A DNA stretch of 64,000 nucleotides from Megalopta genalis (taxonomy: Eukaryota > Arthropoda > Insecta > Hymenoptera > Halictidae): assembly GCF_051020955.1 (NCBI RefSeq), contig NC_135029.1, positions 3,434,001-3,498,000 of the forward strand, given 5' to 3'. A program made the position numbers and the translations under genes. Below the pieces are notes generated by a model. The model did no database searches. It saw only the letters and a program-made list of their open reading frames with translations, and was not told where the DNA came from. Positions 1-12,154 of the stretch are shown one piece after another. How positions within the stretch are numbered: the first letter of the stretch is position 1; each line of letters begins with the position of its first letter.

Positions 1-1057
1 CTCCATTACCTGATATATTCCTAGATAATGTGCCACATATTCCTTGGGCATTTGATATGTGTGAAGTCACAGGAACTATACTTTTTGCAATATGGCTAAT
101 TGTATTAATTTTTCATAAGTACAGGTATAATCTTACAATAAATTTGCATTTTATAAAGATCAATTACAGATACAAAATCAAATAAGGCAGACATTTTTAA
201 ATAATTCATATATTTTGCAGATTTATTTTATTACGAAGGTTCTTTGCTTTATCTGGTACAGTTTTTCTACTGAGATGTGTTACAATGCTTATTACTTCCT
301 TATCAGTGCCAGGTGCACATTTGCAGTGTCAACCAAGAACAGTTTCTGATGATTGGTCAAGGTAATAGTTTACTGTTTCAAAAAAGCTCTACTAAACAGG
401 TTATGTATAATTATTTTTATTTAATAGTCCTGCATATGTTGATCTCTACAATAAGATTGCTATGGCTTATGTAATATGGCGTGGAGCTGGCATGTCTATT
501 CAAGGTGTTAGAACCTGTGGTGATTATATGTTTAGTGGCCATACTGTTGCTCTCACTATGTTAAATTTTTTCATTACAGAATGTGAGTATTAAAGTTTAA
601 GAAACATCTATTTAAAAAATAGGAATAATACTCAATACATATTTTGTTTACAGATACACCAGCGCAATTGTACTTTTTACATACCTTTACATGGATGCTC
701 AATATGTTTGGTATATTTTTTATCTTAGCAGCGCATGAGCATTACTCCATTGATGTTTTTGTAGCTTTTTATATTACTTCTCGACTGTTTCTCTATTATC
801 ATACGTTAGCAAATAATCAAGCTTTGATGCAACGTGATTCGAACAGGACCAGAATATGGTTTCCATTATTTAGTTTTTTTGAATCTTCTGTTGATGGTAT
901 TGTTCCAAATGAATATGAATCGCCATCATTGATTATTTGTAATCTAGCGTGTACAGGGAAAGACATTTGGTACTTGGTGCGATCTTCTATTTGCTTCCGT
1001 AAATCGTCGCGTAATGTAAGTGGTAATGTTAAAAGTAACACAAACAAGGAACACTAA
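1..1057 (+). CDS. SMSr: Sphingomyelin synthase-related protein (SMSr/SAMD8 type), 3' part, 5' truncated by window edge
   Basis: Four exons (about 3-124, 221-361, 428-582, 654-1057) join in phase to 273 residues plus stop. The family comprises multi-pass ER or Golgi membrane proteins; SMSr makes ceramide phosphoethanolamine in trace amounts and helps ceramide homeostasis. The sequence shows the family signature CGDYMFSGHT with its catalytic His codon at 540-542. It also shows HEHYSIDV, with the second catalytic His at 740-742 and Asp at 752-754, followed by the SMSr-like YYHTLANN and PLFSFFE..VPNEYE tail. Hydrophobic membrane segments lie in every exon. The tail and the FFILAAHEHYSID wording fit SMSr better than SMS1/2, whose equivalent motif is AHDHYTVD. 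The N-terminal half, including any SAM domain, lies left of the window. I see no lesion. The product identity is established by motif; the precise ortholog is inferred. Confidence 0.93.
3..124 (+). CDS. SMSr: SMSr exon (internal, left edge)
   Basis: The open frame starts at base 3 (PLPDIFLDNVPHIPW...) and runs into a hydrophobic segment (ILFAIWLIVLIF). It ends at AG|GTATAA, with two bases of the split Arg codon. The true exon start lies outside the window. Confidence 0.85.
221..361 (+). CDS. SMSr: SMSr exon
   Basis: The acceptor is TATTTTGCAG and the donor AG|GTAATAG. The exon reads RFILLRRFFALSGTVFLLRC, then VTMLITSLSVPGAHLQC. This is the conserved membrane segment and luminal loop ahead of the catalytic motif. 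Its phase (1 base in, 2 out) matches both neighbours. Confidence 0.9.
428..582 (+). CDS. SMSr: SMSr exon with first catalytic motif
   Basis: The acceptor is TTTAATAG and the donor T|GTGAGT. The exon encodes SPAYVDLYNKIAMAYVIW followed by RGAGMSIQGVRTCGDYMFSG and HTVALTML. It carries the D3 motif CGDYMFSGHT with the catalytic His. Confidence 0.92.
654..1057 (+). CDS. SMSr: SMSr last exon with second catalytic motif and stop
   Basis: The acceptor is TTTGTTTACAG. The exon starts by completing Tyr of EYTP and carries HEHYSIDVFVAFYITSRLF (D4 motif with His and Asp). A hydrophilic tail ends in SNTNKEH and a TAA at 1055-1057. A cytosolic tail of this length is usual for the family. Confidence 0.93.
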
Positions 1058-1137
1058 TTGTTATATGAATTTTATATTTATTTGATAATAAGTTTGAGAA
1101 CACTAACTTTTTATTTGACAACTCCATTTACACATTG

Positions 1138-1143
1138 AATAAA
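1138..1143 (+). terminator. Polyadenylation signal of SMSr
   Basis: This is a canonical AATAAA 81 bases after the SMSr stop codon, in AT-rich 3' UTR sequence. It is the first such hexamer downstream. Position and strand fit, but the cleavage site was not tested. Confidence 0.6.
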
Positions 1144-3964
1144 AAAGTAGAAAAATGAAAATCAAATATCTGTAAGTATTTATTTTTCTAAGTTACATAA
1201 TAGTGACATGGCTGGCATTGAAAGGGTTTTATGTGGTATATCTAGATTTTTGTACTGTTTATCAAATGGTCATCCATAAAGTAACGATTCATTTAGATTA
1301 TATATACTGACCTTCCAAAGTAAATTTTAGTAGATAATGCGTTTTTTGTTATTCCAGAGTTTATTATCTTCAGTTTCATGTTGGCATTAATTTATCTTGT
1401 TTCATTCATATTTTAGATATATGTATTTTTTTGTGTTAATAGTGAGAAAAAGTGTTTTCTTATGTGTAGATGTAGTGTTAAACAAATTGACTATATAATG
1501 TTCTATCTCTTATGGTTTCTAAGTAGCAAAGATTTAATATTAATTAAATGTGACAATTTTATACAGTGTTAATGACTTTTGTATTTAATGTAGTGTCCTA
1601 AAATTATTTTTTATTGGTAAACTGGGTACAAGTTTATAGTGAAGTGTTATCCTATGAATTTCAGTTATACGTTAATAAATCTCGCAATGATTCATTGGAA
1701 AGTAATGTAAACAATAATTTGATATAAGGTTTGGCGAAATAGATAAGAACAGAGCGATACCATGTAGATATACTGATAGCTTTTCTACTTTTAATTTATA
1801 TACATATTTTTTATGCAAACGAAGTACGAGCTATTAAATTTAAGTCACGAACCTACGTGGCAGACATTATTTGCGTCTGATCATTGTCGGTCAGTTTAAT
1901 TGCTTGCCTTTGAAAATTCTGCATGAAATAGTTCGACTATCGACTAAAATGCTAGTGATCATAAGACGACCATGATCAGACTTATCATTGAATGTTTGCA
2001 AAATGATAGGGTGTACGAAACAATACATGTATATATGTATATGTAATGTTTGTATATGTACATGTAATTCGAGCACAGTAATATTTGTCTCTCTTTCATG
2101 CAATTTAAAGAACATAGGAAGTAAACATTTTACATTCTTTGAGAATTAATAGTTGATAAGAGGCTAATTGTAAAATAACTCATTACATTTATATTTGCTA
2201 CAGATACAGTTTTCACTACAATTTATTATTATTTCAACAGGAGGCTCTTAATATCATACTGTTAATCAAGCAATTAATATGAGAATAATGAAGGAAAATA
2301 ATATAATAGTTGCGAATTTATGTATTAGTATTTATGCGTTTATTTTATATTAGATGCGAATATTATTCATTTTATTTGAAGAGTATTTTTGTATTTCTTT
2401 ACATATGTACGCACATTTATTAGATTTAATAACTAATAACTGAGTACCATTACGCATATCTATGATGTTTGTAAATATGGAGTCTGTATTGTCTTTAGAG
2501 TTAGCGTTGAAAAAAAGGGGGGTGCCGAGTTTATCATAAATACAAACTATTGAGAAGAATAATGATTTTTCACAATGTATTCTTCTAATAATATTTAATG
2601 TTAATGTAGGCGATATCGATTTATGTAACATGCACAAATTTCATTTTTTGATCGATAAACTGTTTCGTTGGACACAAAAAGTACGCTTATGGACAATAAA
2701 TTGTTTGTTATAATTAGTTGAGTTACATTTATATTTTTTTTCAGAGAGAATCTCACGTAATTTTATTTGCTGAAAATAGAAACGTCTACGCAAGTATACC
2801 GTGTCTATAATTAAATCGGCAGTCTGCAGACAACGACGGTCTCAGAGTTAAAATGTCAGTAACAGAAGTTCCATGCTTCCCTAGTTATCAACTTTGTCTC
2901 CACTTAAAAAAATGGAAAGTTAATAAAATATTTGTCGCAAAGTAAAAGTATACTGTTGTTTCATTTCAATTTGGTGCAAATAAATTATATACTAATTATA
3001 GATAAGGTATGTATAATTTATGCATGACTTATGTTCAATTACTTATTCTAAAGCGCAGTTCATGGGTATTACATTTAACAACATAATACCTATTTTTTAG
3101 CAATGTATTATTAGTTACTTCAAGTAGTCACTCTAAGAAGTATCGTGTTTATACTTAAATAATTAAAACAAATAAATAATTCTTACCACATTTCCTATTA
3201 GATGCATTGGATCTATATACTTTTATTAATTATAAATATTGATAGAACCTCTTTTAATACACAAAATTAATACAAAATAACAGATATGGTTTGCAAGTGA
3301 ATTTATGAATTTAAAACTTTAAGTGTAAATAATTTAAATGTCGGTATCTTGGGAAGTAAATTACATCGATGTATGTATCATGTTGATTGCTACAATAATA
3401 GCTGATACTACGAATTTGTTCAACACTATTTTCTAAGTTTAGTTACTTCTCCGCAATTAATTTTTAACTTCTCTTATATATACGATTATAAAATTGATTT
3501 GATAAAAATAGGTGTGAACCAAATATCGGTAAAACTAGTGTTAAACATTATTATTAAAATAAGGAAAATACCATTAAATCGTAATTTTTTTATGTAATTA
3601 CAAAACGTAACTCATTTGACGATTAATAATTGCTGCTGATGACATTTACCTATAATAGTAATATTATCAAGTAAATAATATCCACGTGTTAAAATGTTTG
3701 TAAAAGAAACTTAAATAACTGTAGTTTTTAGATACTTGTTATTATTAATGTTTCGAGCATCGTGATTTAGATACGTACATAGCTTATCATTTCGAACATA
3801 GAGATACTTGTCAATTTGTAAGACGCTTCAGTTAACTCGCAGAATTTACAAAATCCTTATTCAGCTAATAAGTTGGAAAATACTTGGATAGAAATCTAGC
3901 ATGAACTTGATCATGGAACGCACATTAAATGAAATGCAATTAGGTGCACGGTAATTTGGAAGGC
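1144..3964. other. Intergenic DNA between SMSr and SmydA
   Basis: This is AT-rich sequence with stops in all frames and no exon I can support. It must contain the SmydA 5' UTR and promoter toward its right end. I see no long repeat or recognisable mobile element in it. Confidence 0.5.
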
Positions 3965-4392
3965 ATGGCGGCGGAAACTGAATCTGGCTGTCCGATTTGC
4001 GGTGATCGAATAAACGCGACTCTCAGATGCAGCGGATGCAAGCAACAAGTTTATTGCAGCAAAGATCATCAGCGACAAGATTGGCCTAACCACAGGTCAG
4101 TTTGTCAGGCGTGGGAGATTCATGAAAGTCCTGAACTCGGACGACATTTATTGGCGTCAAGGGACTTAAGTCCCGGCGATCTGATCCTGTCGGAGTCACC
4201 TTTGGTTTGGGGTCCGTCGTTGCACACGGATCAAAGAGTCTGCGTCGGTTGTGGCAAACGGTGCACGTCCGACTCTACAAGATGTAAGACCTGCACTTGG
4301 CCTGCGTGCGAACAAGATTGTCCAGGACTTCTTGATAAGCATAGACATGGTTCGGAGTGTCCGTTGTTGGTACGGGCGAGGATTGTCCCTAG
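3965..4392 (+). CDS. SmydA exon 1: MYND finger and start of SET
   Basis: It covers residues 1-142 plus two bases of codon 143. It carries the complete MYND finger and the first SET strands (DLILSESPLVWGP). The donor is AG|GTTTGT. The open frame continues past the donor to 4522, but that tail loses family similarity, so splicing at 4393 is preferred. Confidence 0.9.
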
Positions 4393-6447
4393 GTTTGTAA
4401 AATTGTTTATTAAATGTTTCATGAAATTCGTAATCGTCGCTTTGATGAAATGCATGAAAACGATACATTGTCTGCGCGATGAGTGCTTCTGTAAGCAAGA
4501 ATTGAGGATAGTTAATTCATAATTTAATTTCTTTTTTTCAAGTATAACGCCATTTTAGGCATTTATGGTTTGCAAAAGAAAATACCACAGTTCAATTGAT
4601 GATGTGTCATCGACGTTGTACAAGTTTCGTGGATGATGGGATGTTAGTATTTGGAATTATTAAAGGGACGAAGTTATTTTAACGAGAGTTATCTAATATT
4701 CGAATTATATCAATGCTAATATTCAACTTGGCTATCCCGTATTTAGAAAAAAGAAGCTCTGAATAATGGGACTCCCCGTTTAAACATTTAAACATTTATC
4801 TGTATTTGCTTATATTCGTTATTATGTCAATTTCGCGATTGTGTTTGATCATTGATGGCAAATTCAAGGGTTTATTGCTGCGTAATACACGGGTGGCTGT
4901 GAAATTGTTTGATTCCACTAAAATTAATTTATGCGTCGTAAATTTTCATTTCACCTTTTTTTAAGTTTTATTAAATTACTGTTATTTGATATAATTTGTG
5001 GAATCGACGTCTCTTTCACAATCGTTGTTGTTTGTTACAGATGCGATGTTTTGTTAGTTATCCGTATGTGGATATTGTGGTTGAAAAAGTCGAAACAATG
5101 GGCGGCTCTAGAAAAATTACAGAGCCACGAAGATTCGCGCGGTCAGGGAACAATCGCGTACGAGGAGGTGATGAATGTAAGTCAACATTTAGAACGTATT
5201 CTGTCACAGAAACCGGGAAGCAGGGATGTCGTAGGAAAAATTTGCGGCTTAATCGATGTAAACGCCCTGGAAACGATGCCACCTGAGGGCTCGGTGGCGA
5301 TTTATGAAACAGCGTGCCTGCTGGAGCACTCTTGTCTGGAGAACACAAAGCATAACTTTAAAATCGATGATAAGGGAAGGCCACGTATCATGGTGAAAGC
5401 TCTTTGTCCTATCAAAAAGTATGTCCACTTCGCAAACAGTAACACAGTTTACGATCGCTTTTTCCCCTAACATCTGCTTGGCAAGGATTTCTTCTATTGA
5501 AATCTACTTTCTTACCAATTGCACTGTTTAACGTCTCATGCGTTTCGATAATTAGTCTCTTTGAATTTAAGACTATACTCTGCTTTAAATATATAATCCT
5601 CCATCACCGTTGCCGCTGAATTCATAAGAACAACATTGTTCAATTGTTTAATTAATTATAACGCATACTCTTCGGATATCCTCGCCTCGTACTATTTCGT
5701 TGAACACGTGACTCTTTTCAGAGGGGACCATCTAAGCACAATGTACACACACGCACTTTGGTCAACGTTAGCCCGCCGGGTTCACCTCCGGGACACAAAA
5801 TATTTTTCGTGCTACTGTAAACGATGTGCCGACCCAACCGAGCTGGGTACGCATCTCGGCACTCTGATATGCCCACAGGACAACGGATTCATTTTACCCA
5901 AGGATCCGCTGGACTTCGAGTCAGAGTGGAAGTGTCAATTGTGTCCTGGAACTTTGACGGTCTCAGAAGTGGTGGAGTTCACTTGTAAATTGGAAGACGA
6001 CGTTGAAAACGTTATGTGCAACGTGACAAAAGTCTCGCTGAGCGACCTTCTTCCTCGGTGAAGTCATTTTCCTTTTTCAACGCATCACTGCGACGAGACA
6101 CAAAATAATCAAACGCTGCTTCATTTGTTCGATATTTCAGACTTACCACGTTATTGCATCCTAATCATCAGCTGTGCACCAGCGTCAGCCACTCGCTGAT
6201 TCAATTGCAAGGCCGGAGTGATCCAAGGAAAATTGACCTGTGTAAACGGATTATAGGAATTACCAAGATATTGGATCCCTACGGCGTAAGGTTGCCGTTG
6301 TACACTGCGGTCACTTTGCGAGAGCTGTCGAATTGCCCGGGTCAGGATAGGGAAAGTCTGTCGTTACAGGCGATTTCCTTGTTGCAATCGGAACCGCCGA
6401 ATTCGCCTGGCGAAAAGCTCAGAATACTAATCGAAGCCGAAATGTAA
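3965..6447 (+). CDS. SET and MYND domain protein, arthropod SmydA type (complete, 482 residues)
   Basis: Exons 3965-4392, 5041-5418, 5722-6057 and 6141-6447 join in phase to 1449 nt. The start is ATG 3965 in GGCATGG; the frame is also open upstream, but only through a GTG. Residues 9-47 are a MYND zinc finger: C9, C12, C22, C25, C31, H35, H43, C47. The SET domain begins near GRHLLASRDLSPGDL. It is split by a cysteine cluster (CVGCGKRC, then CKTCTWPAC..DC), contains ACLLEHSCLENT and STMYTHALW, and ends in a post-SET CYCKRC plus a helical C-terminus. SMYD proteins methylate lysines on histones and other proteins, and MYND binds proline-rich partners. The usual NHSCxPN reads EHSCLEN here, so activity may be weak or absent. 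Which of the several insect SmydA paralogs this is cannot be decided by eye. Confidence 0.92.
5041..5418 (+). CDS. SmydA exon 2: central SET region
   Basis: The acceptor is TTTGTTACAG and the donor AA|GTATGT. It covers residues 143-268. It carries the helical insert (MWILWLKKSKQWAAL) and the core EHSCLENTKHNF. A 648-base intron precedes it. Confidence 0.9.
5722..6057 (+). CDS. SmydA exon 3: end of SET and post-SET cysteines
   Basis: The acceptor is CTCTTTTCAG and the donor CG|GTGAAG. It covers residues 269-380. It carries GDHLSTMYTHALWSTLARR, then FSCYCKRCADPTELGTHLG and CQLCPG. The CxCxxC group and ADPTELGT are typical of insect SmydA proteins. Confidence 0.92.
6141..6447 (+). CDS. SmydA exon 4: C-terminal helices and stop
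   Basis: The acceptor is GATATTTCAG. It covers residues 381-482, starting LTTLLHPNHQLCTSVSHSLI and ending IEAEM with TAA. It carries the SMYD-type C-terminal helical region, shorter than the TPR domain of vertebrate SMYD1-3. Confidence 0.9.
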
Positions 6448-6618
6448 TATCCGGCTGAGTTGAAAACACCTTTATGACCGCGAGACGATCATCACATACT
6501 TGGAAATATCTTTATTACTTTATTTTATGTTACATTTACGATGGCTACTACTTACATTAAAGTTATTATCATTATACGATCTTACAATTATACAATACAT
6601 TGTATTACATACACTTAA

Positions 6619-6624
6619 AATAAA
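6619..6624 (+). terminator. Polyadenylation signal of SmydA
   Basis: This canonical AATAAA lies 172 bases after the SmydA stop and is the first such hexamer downstream on the + strand. Confidence 0.5.
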
Positions 6625-9600
6625 CGTTTCTGTTTTGTATGTATATGCGATATAAAAATTACGCCGATATCGTAACTATACAGTACATATACAATGGTGT
6701 GTAGAAGTATCGGGACGCAATATCATTCGATACAATTGTCCGCGTACTTCGGATTTCGGAGTTATGGTACAATATGGTATATCCTTTTGTCAACATGTTC
6801 CAAGATGGACTTTTACACGAGACTTTTGTAATTGCTTCCTTTTTTCAGGGAATGACACTAGTGCATTTATCAGGCTTATCGGAGAAAGAACAAATTTATC
6901 TCGATGCGGACGATAACTTACTGAAGTACTATACAATGTTGGTATGAGGCATTTTAAATGATAATACATTATAAGTATGTACCAAATTAGTGAACTGTCG
7001 GTTTTATGAATTTACGGCGGACACATCTGTGCCAAATGTAATCACATTGAACGACGATGAAGGTTTCGCAACTTTATTTTAAATTACGAACAAAACGCTT
7101 GATAAACAATATAAGTTTCTAATTTGTTCGCGTTATTTTTTAGCTACCTGTTGGATTTTATGTTATTCTGTGATTCTCTCGACTGCTGAGATCTTTACAC
7201 GGTGAAAGGGTTGACAGTTTTACGGAAATAAGGAATTCGTAGTTAATTTATGTTGCACATTAAAGTTAATGATATGAAGGTTTAAGAAATGTCATGATGT
7301 ATTATATTTGGTAACTAAGTTCAGCAGTTGAGCCACAAGAATCATTGGGTCAAGATTGATTTGTTCATAAAGAAAATAAAGGGCCATTGTGTATGCTACA
7401 TCAATTGCTTTTTGCGATCGATGCTACAAGATTTCATTGAAAACGAAATGTACGACACATGAAACTGAGGAAAGGTCAGTTAAGTCATCATTTTGCTGGT
7501 TTCGTTTTACTATTTTCCAGAAAACTCGCAGAACTTATCAATTTTTATTCTGCAAAAGTAATGTTTAAAAAAACTCTACACAGAAGCATCGATAAAACTT
7601 TATATTGAATCTGACCCCGCTTTTGAGCTATTCAAACTTCCAATCCTTAAGATGAAATTTACAAACTATGTTTCTCTTTTGTAAGACATAATTAATGTTT
7701 CAATTGAGAACAAAATTATTCGACTGTGTTAGATCTCCTCGAAATTCTGCAGGTATCTGCTTTCGAGAAAATCGATAAAGATGGTAAAATACGAAGATTT
7801 GAATCGAATAAACGAATTCGAAATCAGTAAAACGATAACTTAATTTTACGTGCAAACGAATCGTATCGCTAGCATTAACCGCAGAAGCTGATCGATTCGG
7901 CGTCAAACGTAAGCCAGATGGAAAATGCATTATAAACAAATGTTAATGCCCAACGCTATCGCATGCCGCTTTAGACGTGAAAATTAGCACCATGCTGCAT
8001 AGTTCATCGATCATGGTCGCATGCCACATATAATGTGTAATGTAACAACATAATTACGTTGTATTTACAGCACGAACGTGTAACTAGCATTTAGACAAGA
8101 GCGGAGAAATGGCAAGAACATTTATTTTCATGGATACTTACAGGTGTTCACGCAAATTGGTTATTTCTAAAGAGAAAAAGCTATTAATGTTTCCTTAGAA
8201 TAAAATTCTGTAAGAACAGGTGTATCTTAAAGTAGGAAAGAAATGCAAATTTCAGGTAAATCTTATCGAATCACTATCGCTTGCAAATCTAGACTAGATT
8301 TAGCCTCGAGACAGAATAATAGATGCTCACACGAAGGAGATACTTTTTTCTCAGAAAAATTACATTGACGTTTCCTTCGAGTGTTTCAGAAGTTGAGACA
8401 GCACATCCAAACGTAAATTCTCGGTAGCTTAACTTATTATTAACAATCATAGACTATAGATTAAAAATGCATTAAGGTCTTATGTTCGGTCATCCATTTG
8501 AAGATTATGTATTTTGAGGAATTTGTAATCATCAAATGTGTAAATACAAAACAAAACATTTATTATATTTTAGATTTTAGCGAAGACTCTCTTTTGTAAG
8601 TTCGCAAATGGTAGACTCTCTCTCTCTCTTGATTTTGAAAAAAGTTGGAAACTTGACTAGTAACCGAAGTAATTATCTTATATTCAAGCTATTTTTGAAA
8701 TTTTGAAAACTCAGTGTGATCAATTAGGTGAAAACATATTTAAGCATTTCTTACTAAAAATAATCTTGATAATCATATAAATACACTTGTTTGCAAATTA
8801 ACAATGAATAGTTTTTCAATTTTTATGCATTTATACAGTAATTTGTTCTTGATTGGAAAAAATGTAGCTTTAACTGAGTATAGGCCTTCAAATGTTTACG
8901 AGATATTGTACTGCTTAATTTTGAAGTATTTAGCTCAACACTTTGTGCATCGACAAGATTCGTGGAGACTTCCATTTCTCTAAATTAAATACTTAAAAAA
9001 AAGACTACATACTACCAAGAAGTTTTTACAATAACTTGAAAAGTAAGATATATTTCTCAGAGTATTCAATTATTATATTCATTTATGTTTGTCGAGATCG
9101 ACAGTGTCGACTTATCTTATTACGGGCGGTCCAATTCATACTTCTTCTATTGTTTTGTTTTGCTATGCCTGTATTGGAATTTTAATTTGTATTGAATGTA
9201 TACTTACATCTTTTTAGATCGAGCATAGTTTTTAACTGTAATTAAGTGAGATTTGGAATATTTTGAGCTCGTATCGTAACTATAATTTGAATGCCATGGA
9301 GTAATGAAATAAATGAATAATAATTTTCCCATTTCATTACGGTATAAATTAATGGTAAAGTGGTAGAATCTAAAAGACGAGAAATCGACTTATAAGAACG
9401 AATGTAAAATGTCCGAACATTTTATATTGATTGCAGTTATTATATAAAATCTACTCTGTTTTTTATTGTTCAAATCAAATATGTTATCGAATTACTTGCA
9501 GCTTATTGAAAACCAGAAAGTTCCTTTTATATCGTTCTATTCGACTATTTAAAACGCCTCCGAAAATTGCGTAAGTTCTGTACAAATATTATTCGCCTTA

Positions 9601-11746
9601 ATCTTACTTGTAACTGTCATTGGTTCATATACACTATCTTTGAAAATGTCTGATCGCACGTTATGCGATCTTGTCTTTCTTTTTAGTGAAAAACATGCCA
9701 ATGGATGGTTGAGCTTGTATACATATGCGGTTCATACTGTATAACGGAATAGAAATGGTTAAACAACAGTCATGAATGAGCAGACTACGTTCTCTTCTTA
9801 CCGTTTTCCTAAATTCTGAACATTCTAAGCGTACATTTAAACAGTAATTAAATACTGGATTTGAAGGCTTTAAAATGACAAATGAAAATTTGTCACTTCA
9901 AAACTTGCCGGAAAGTGTTACATGCAAGTAATAGATTGGTGCGCATCAAATGTCATTTCTTCGAATAGGACTTTAGCTACGCGTAGTTTCTTATAAACTT
10001 CGTATAGTTAATTCATACCTTAATCAATCCTAAAATGAAAATTCTGGAAAAGCAAGTTTAAAAGTATTTTAATCTCGAAACGATTTAATGCTTGAAAAAT
10101 CATTTAACGAAAATAACGAAAATAATCTAGAAAAATGTTATGTTCCAATTCTTGACGTTTTTTTTGTAGCAATTTTCAAATCGTCAAGTTTTCTTTGGTT
10201 ATCACACATTACCATTGATATTCAACTGTTTATAATAACGAGAGCAAATCATTTACTTATTTGTTCTCCTAAATATAGAATAATGATATTAGTTGATTAA
10301 CGAAATGACCGTACAGAAATGTATAGAAATAATTTTAATTAGTTATACGATATTTGGTTGAAACTACGTATGGTTAAAGCTTTACCTAACAGTAGATTCG
10401 GATATATATATATATATATATATACTGAAATAGTTATAAAAAACTATACTGTACACATATAATATTTAATATTAAAGGATCGACGAAGGGATAAATAAAG
10501 ATATATATGATTGTGTTAGGGTTGGACAAAATAACGGAAACACTATTTATAAAGCTTGTGTTAAGTTGCTAAGATTATATATAGCAGTTACGATTGTTTT
10601 TCATTTATTTGTAGCCAACACCTTCACAAAGTAAACGAATAAGTATGAGAGATTTTCAATTTAAACAAATAATTTCTAGTAAAGGACTACCTGATCCAAT
10701 GATCGAGGTAGTAAAAAACACACAATTTTAATACATCTGTTAACACTCCCACTAGCAAAAGTGCCTTATAATTTTATTCAAGGGATATTCTATAATTTTT
10801 GTTTATATTGAAAATTCCTTTGTATTACTCGTTTAATATCTGAAAATGTCGGTTGTCACAATCCCGTTTTAAAAGCAATATTATCCCCTTTGCACGAGAC
10901 TGATGACGTTGAGGCACCAATAAAAATTGCTGCACGTTTCTCAAGCGAAATTTTAGACAGTTCTTTATATTTACCAAACTATTAGAAAATGGTGAACGAT
11001 GAAATATCGGATTTCATCCATTCGTAAATGTTTCTCCCACTGGTTCCGCTTTTCTACACAACACCCTTTTGTTCCTCGCGTTATCTCTGCAACAGTGCGA
11101 TTCTCAGAGTGACTTTCAACAACGATTCAAGAGGCTGACATCTTCTTGAAGAAAGAAATGATTACGATATTCCCGAAGTGGGACCAACCGTGATTCATAT
11201 AATTCTCTTACAAACTTACAAGAATGCTGGAAAAATGATTCACCACGCAAACAAGGTTTTTGTAAAATTTCGTTCCGGTGATTTTTCTATAATATAGTAA
11301 ACCGAAAATCGTTGTGTATAACGAGGTCTTGTAAGATCCCTTAGGGGATGATTCGCGTCAAACATCGAGAGAACTTACTTCAAAAAAGAATAATAATTAT
11401 TCAATAATAGCGGATCATCGTTCTACAATTGACAAATTATCATCAGAAGAATCTGACATCTTTATAGCTAATTAGTGGAAACGTTTGCCTTTTTTCTTAT
11501 CGATTTTCTGTCATTCCATTTTCTGTCCTTCCTTCAATGGTTAGATTAAATACATGTGTCCAAAAAAAGCTCATTGTGCACCAAGCTAGCGTGCAAAAGG
11601 TTAAGCTCCTACGGTTATTTTCGTGTTGTCTCATAATTTTGTCCACCAGTGAGAATTAAATGCGAAGAGAACGACATTCGACTCGCATCGACCCGGTAGA
11701 GAGAAGAATTGTGCTGAGCGTGTGGCTGAAACGTCGTCGATGCTCA
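6625..11746. other. Convergent intergenic DNA between SmydA and the NDNF-type gene
   Basis: This is AT-rich sequence dense in stops, with a short TA run at 10402-10424. The right end must hold the 3' UTR of the minus-strand NDNF-type gene. I see no supported exon or complete mobile element. Confidence 0.5.
10773..10778 (-). terminator. Possible polyadenylation signal of the NDNF-type gene
   Basis: TTTATT on the + strand reads AATAAA on the minus strand, 969 bases past the NDNF stop. It is the nearest canonical hexamer I noticed. A variant signal closer to the stop is possible. Confidence 0.3.
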
Positions 11747-12154
11747 TCATTGCTCGGTCTTATTCGTTTCTTGGGAGCTGTCGGAACGACGTACACAGGT
11801 GCGTCGGGTGCGTACTCCTAGCAACGGATAAGACAACGACTGACCCTTTAATTGCGCCGTGACTTGCAAGAGGTACGCTTTACCCGGCTGCATGCGCGTC
11901 AATGTGAACGGAATCGCGCGATCCTTTGGCGGGCTTAGCCTTTCCTCGCAAACTTCGAACGTGTACTCGGAACGTCGTCGACGATGAAGACCGCACTGGT
12001 CCGGGATCGTAGTCACGCTGGCCAATAACGAGGAACTTCGCAATTCCCGCACCAGGATGCAATACTTAGCTGCACCCGCCGATTCCACTCCTATCGTCAC
12101 ACCGTGGCAGGTCCTTAGGGGTCTGTACTCGCGCGGCGTACTTCTGGATGGTAT
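11747..12154 (-). CDS. NDNF: NDNF exon 7: second FN3 unit and stop
   Basis: The acceptor is CTTGTATTTAG. It covers residues 473-607. LRTCHGVTIG, AAKYCILVREL, DQCGLHRRRR, FTLTRMQPGKAYLLQVTAQL and GVRTRRTC align in order with the vertebrate C-terminus. A 15-residue hydrophilic tail follows the last Cys before TGA. An intervening open frame at 12187-12381 is intronic: exon 6 joins this exon directly in phase and in alignment. Confidence 0.92.
   Translation of the reverse strand: MPSRSTPREYRPLRTCHGVTIGVESAGAAKYCILVRELRSSSLLASVTTIPDQCGLHRRRRSEYTFEVCEERLSPPKDRAIPFTLTRMQPGKAYLLQVTAQLKGQSLSYPLLGVRTRRTCVRRSDSSQETNKTEQ

Noticed and set aside
3944..3964. Extended SmydA start upstream of ATG 3965
   Set aside because: The extension would start at GTG, not used as a normal eukaryotic start; ATG 3965 has a good context and gives the usual short lead before MYND.
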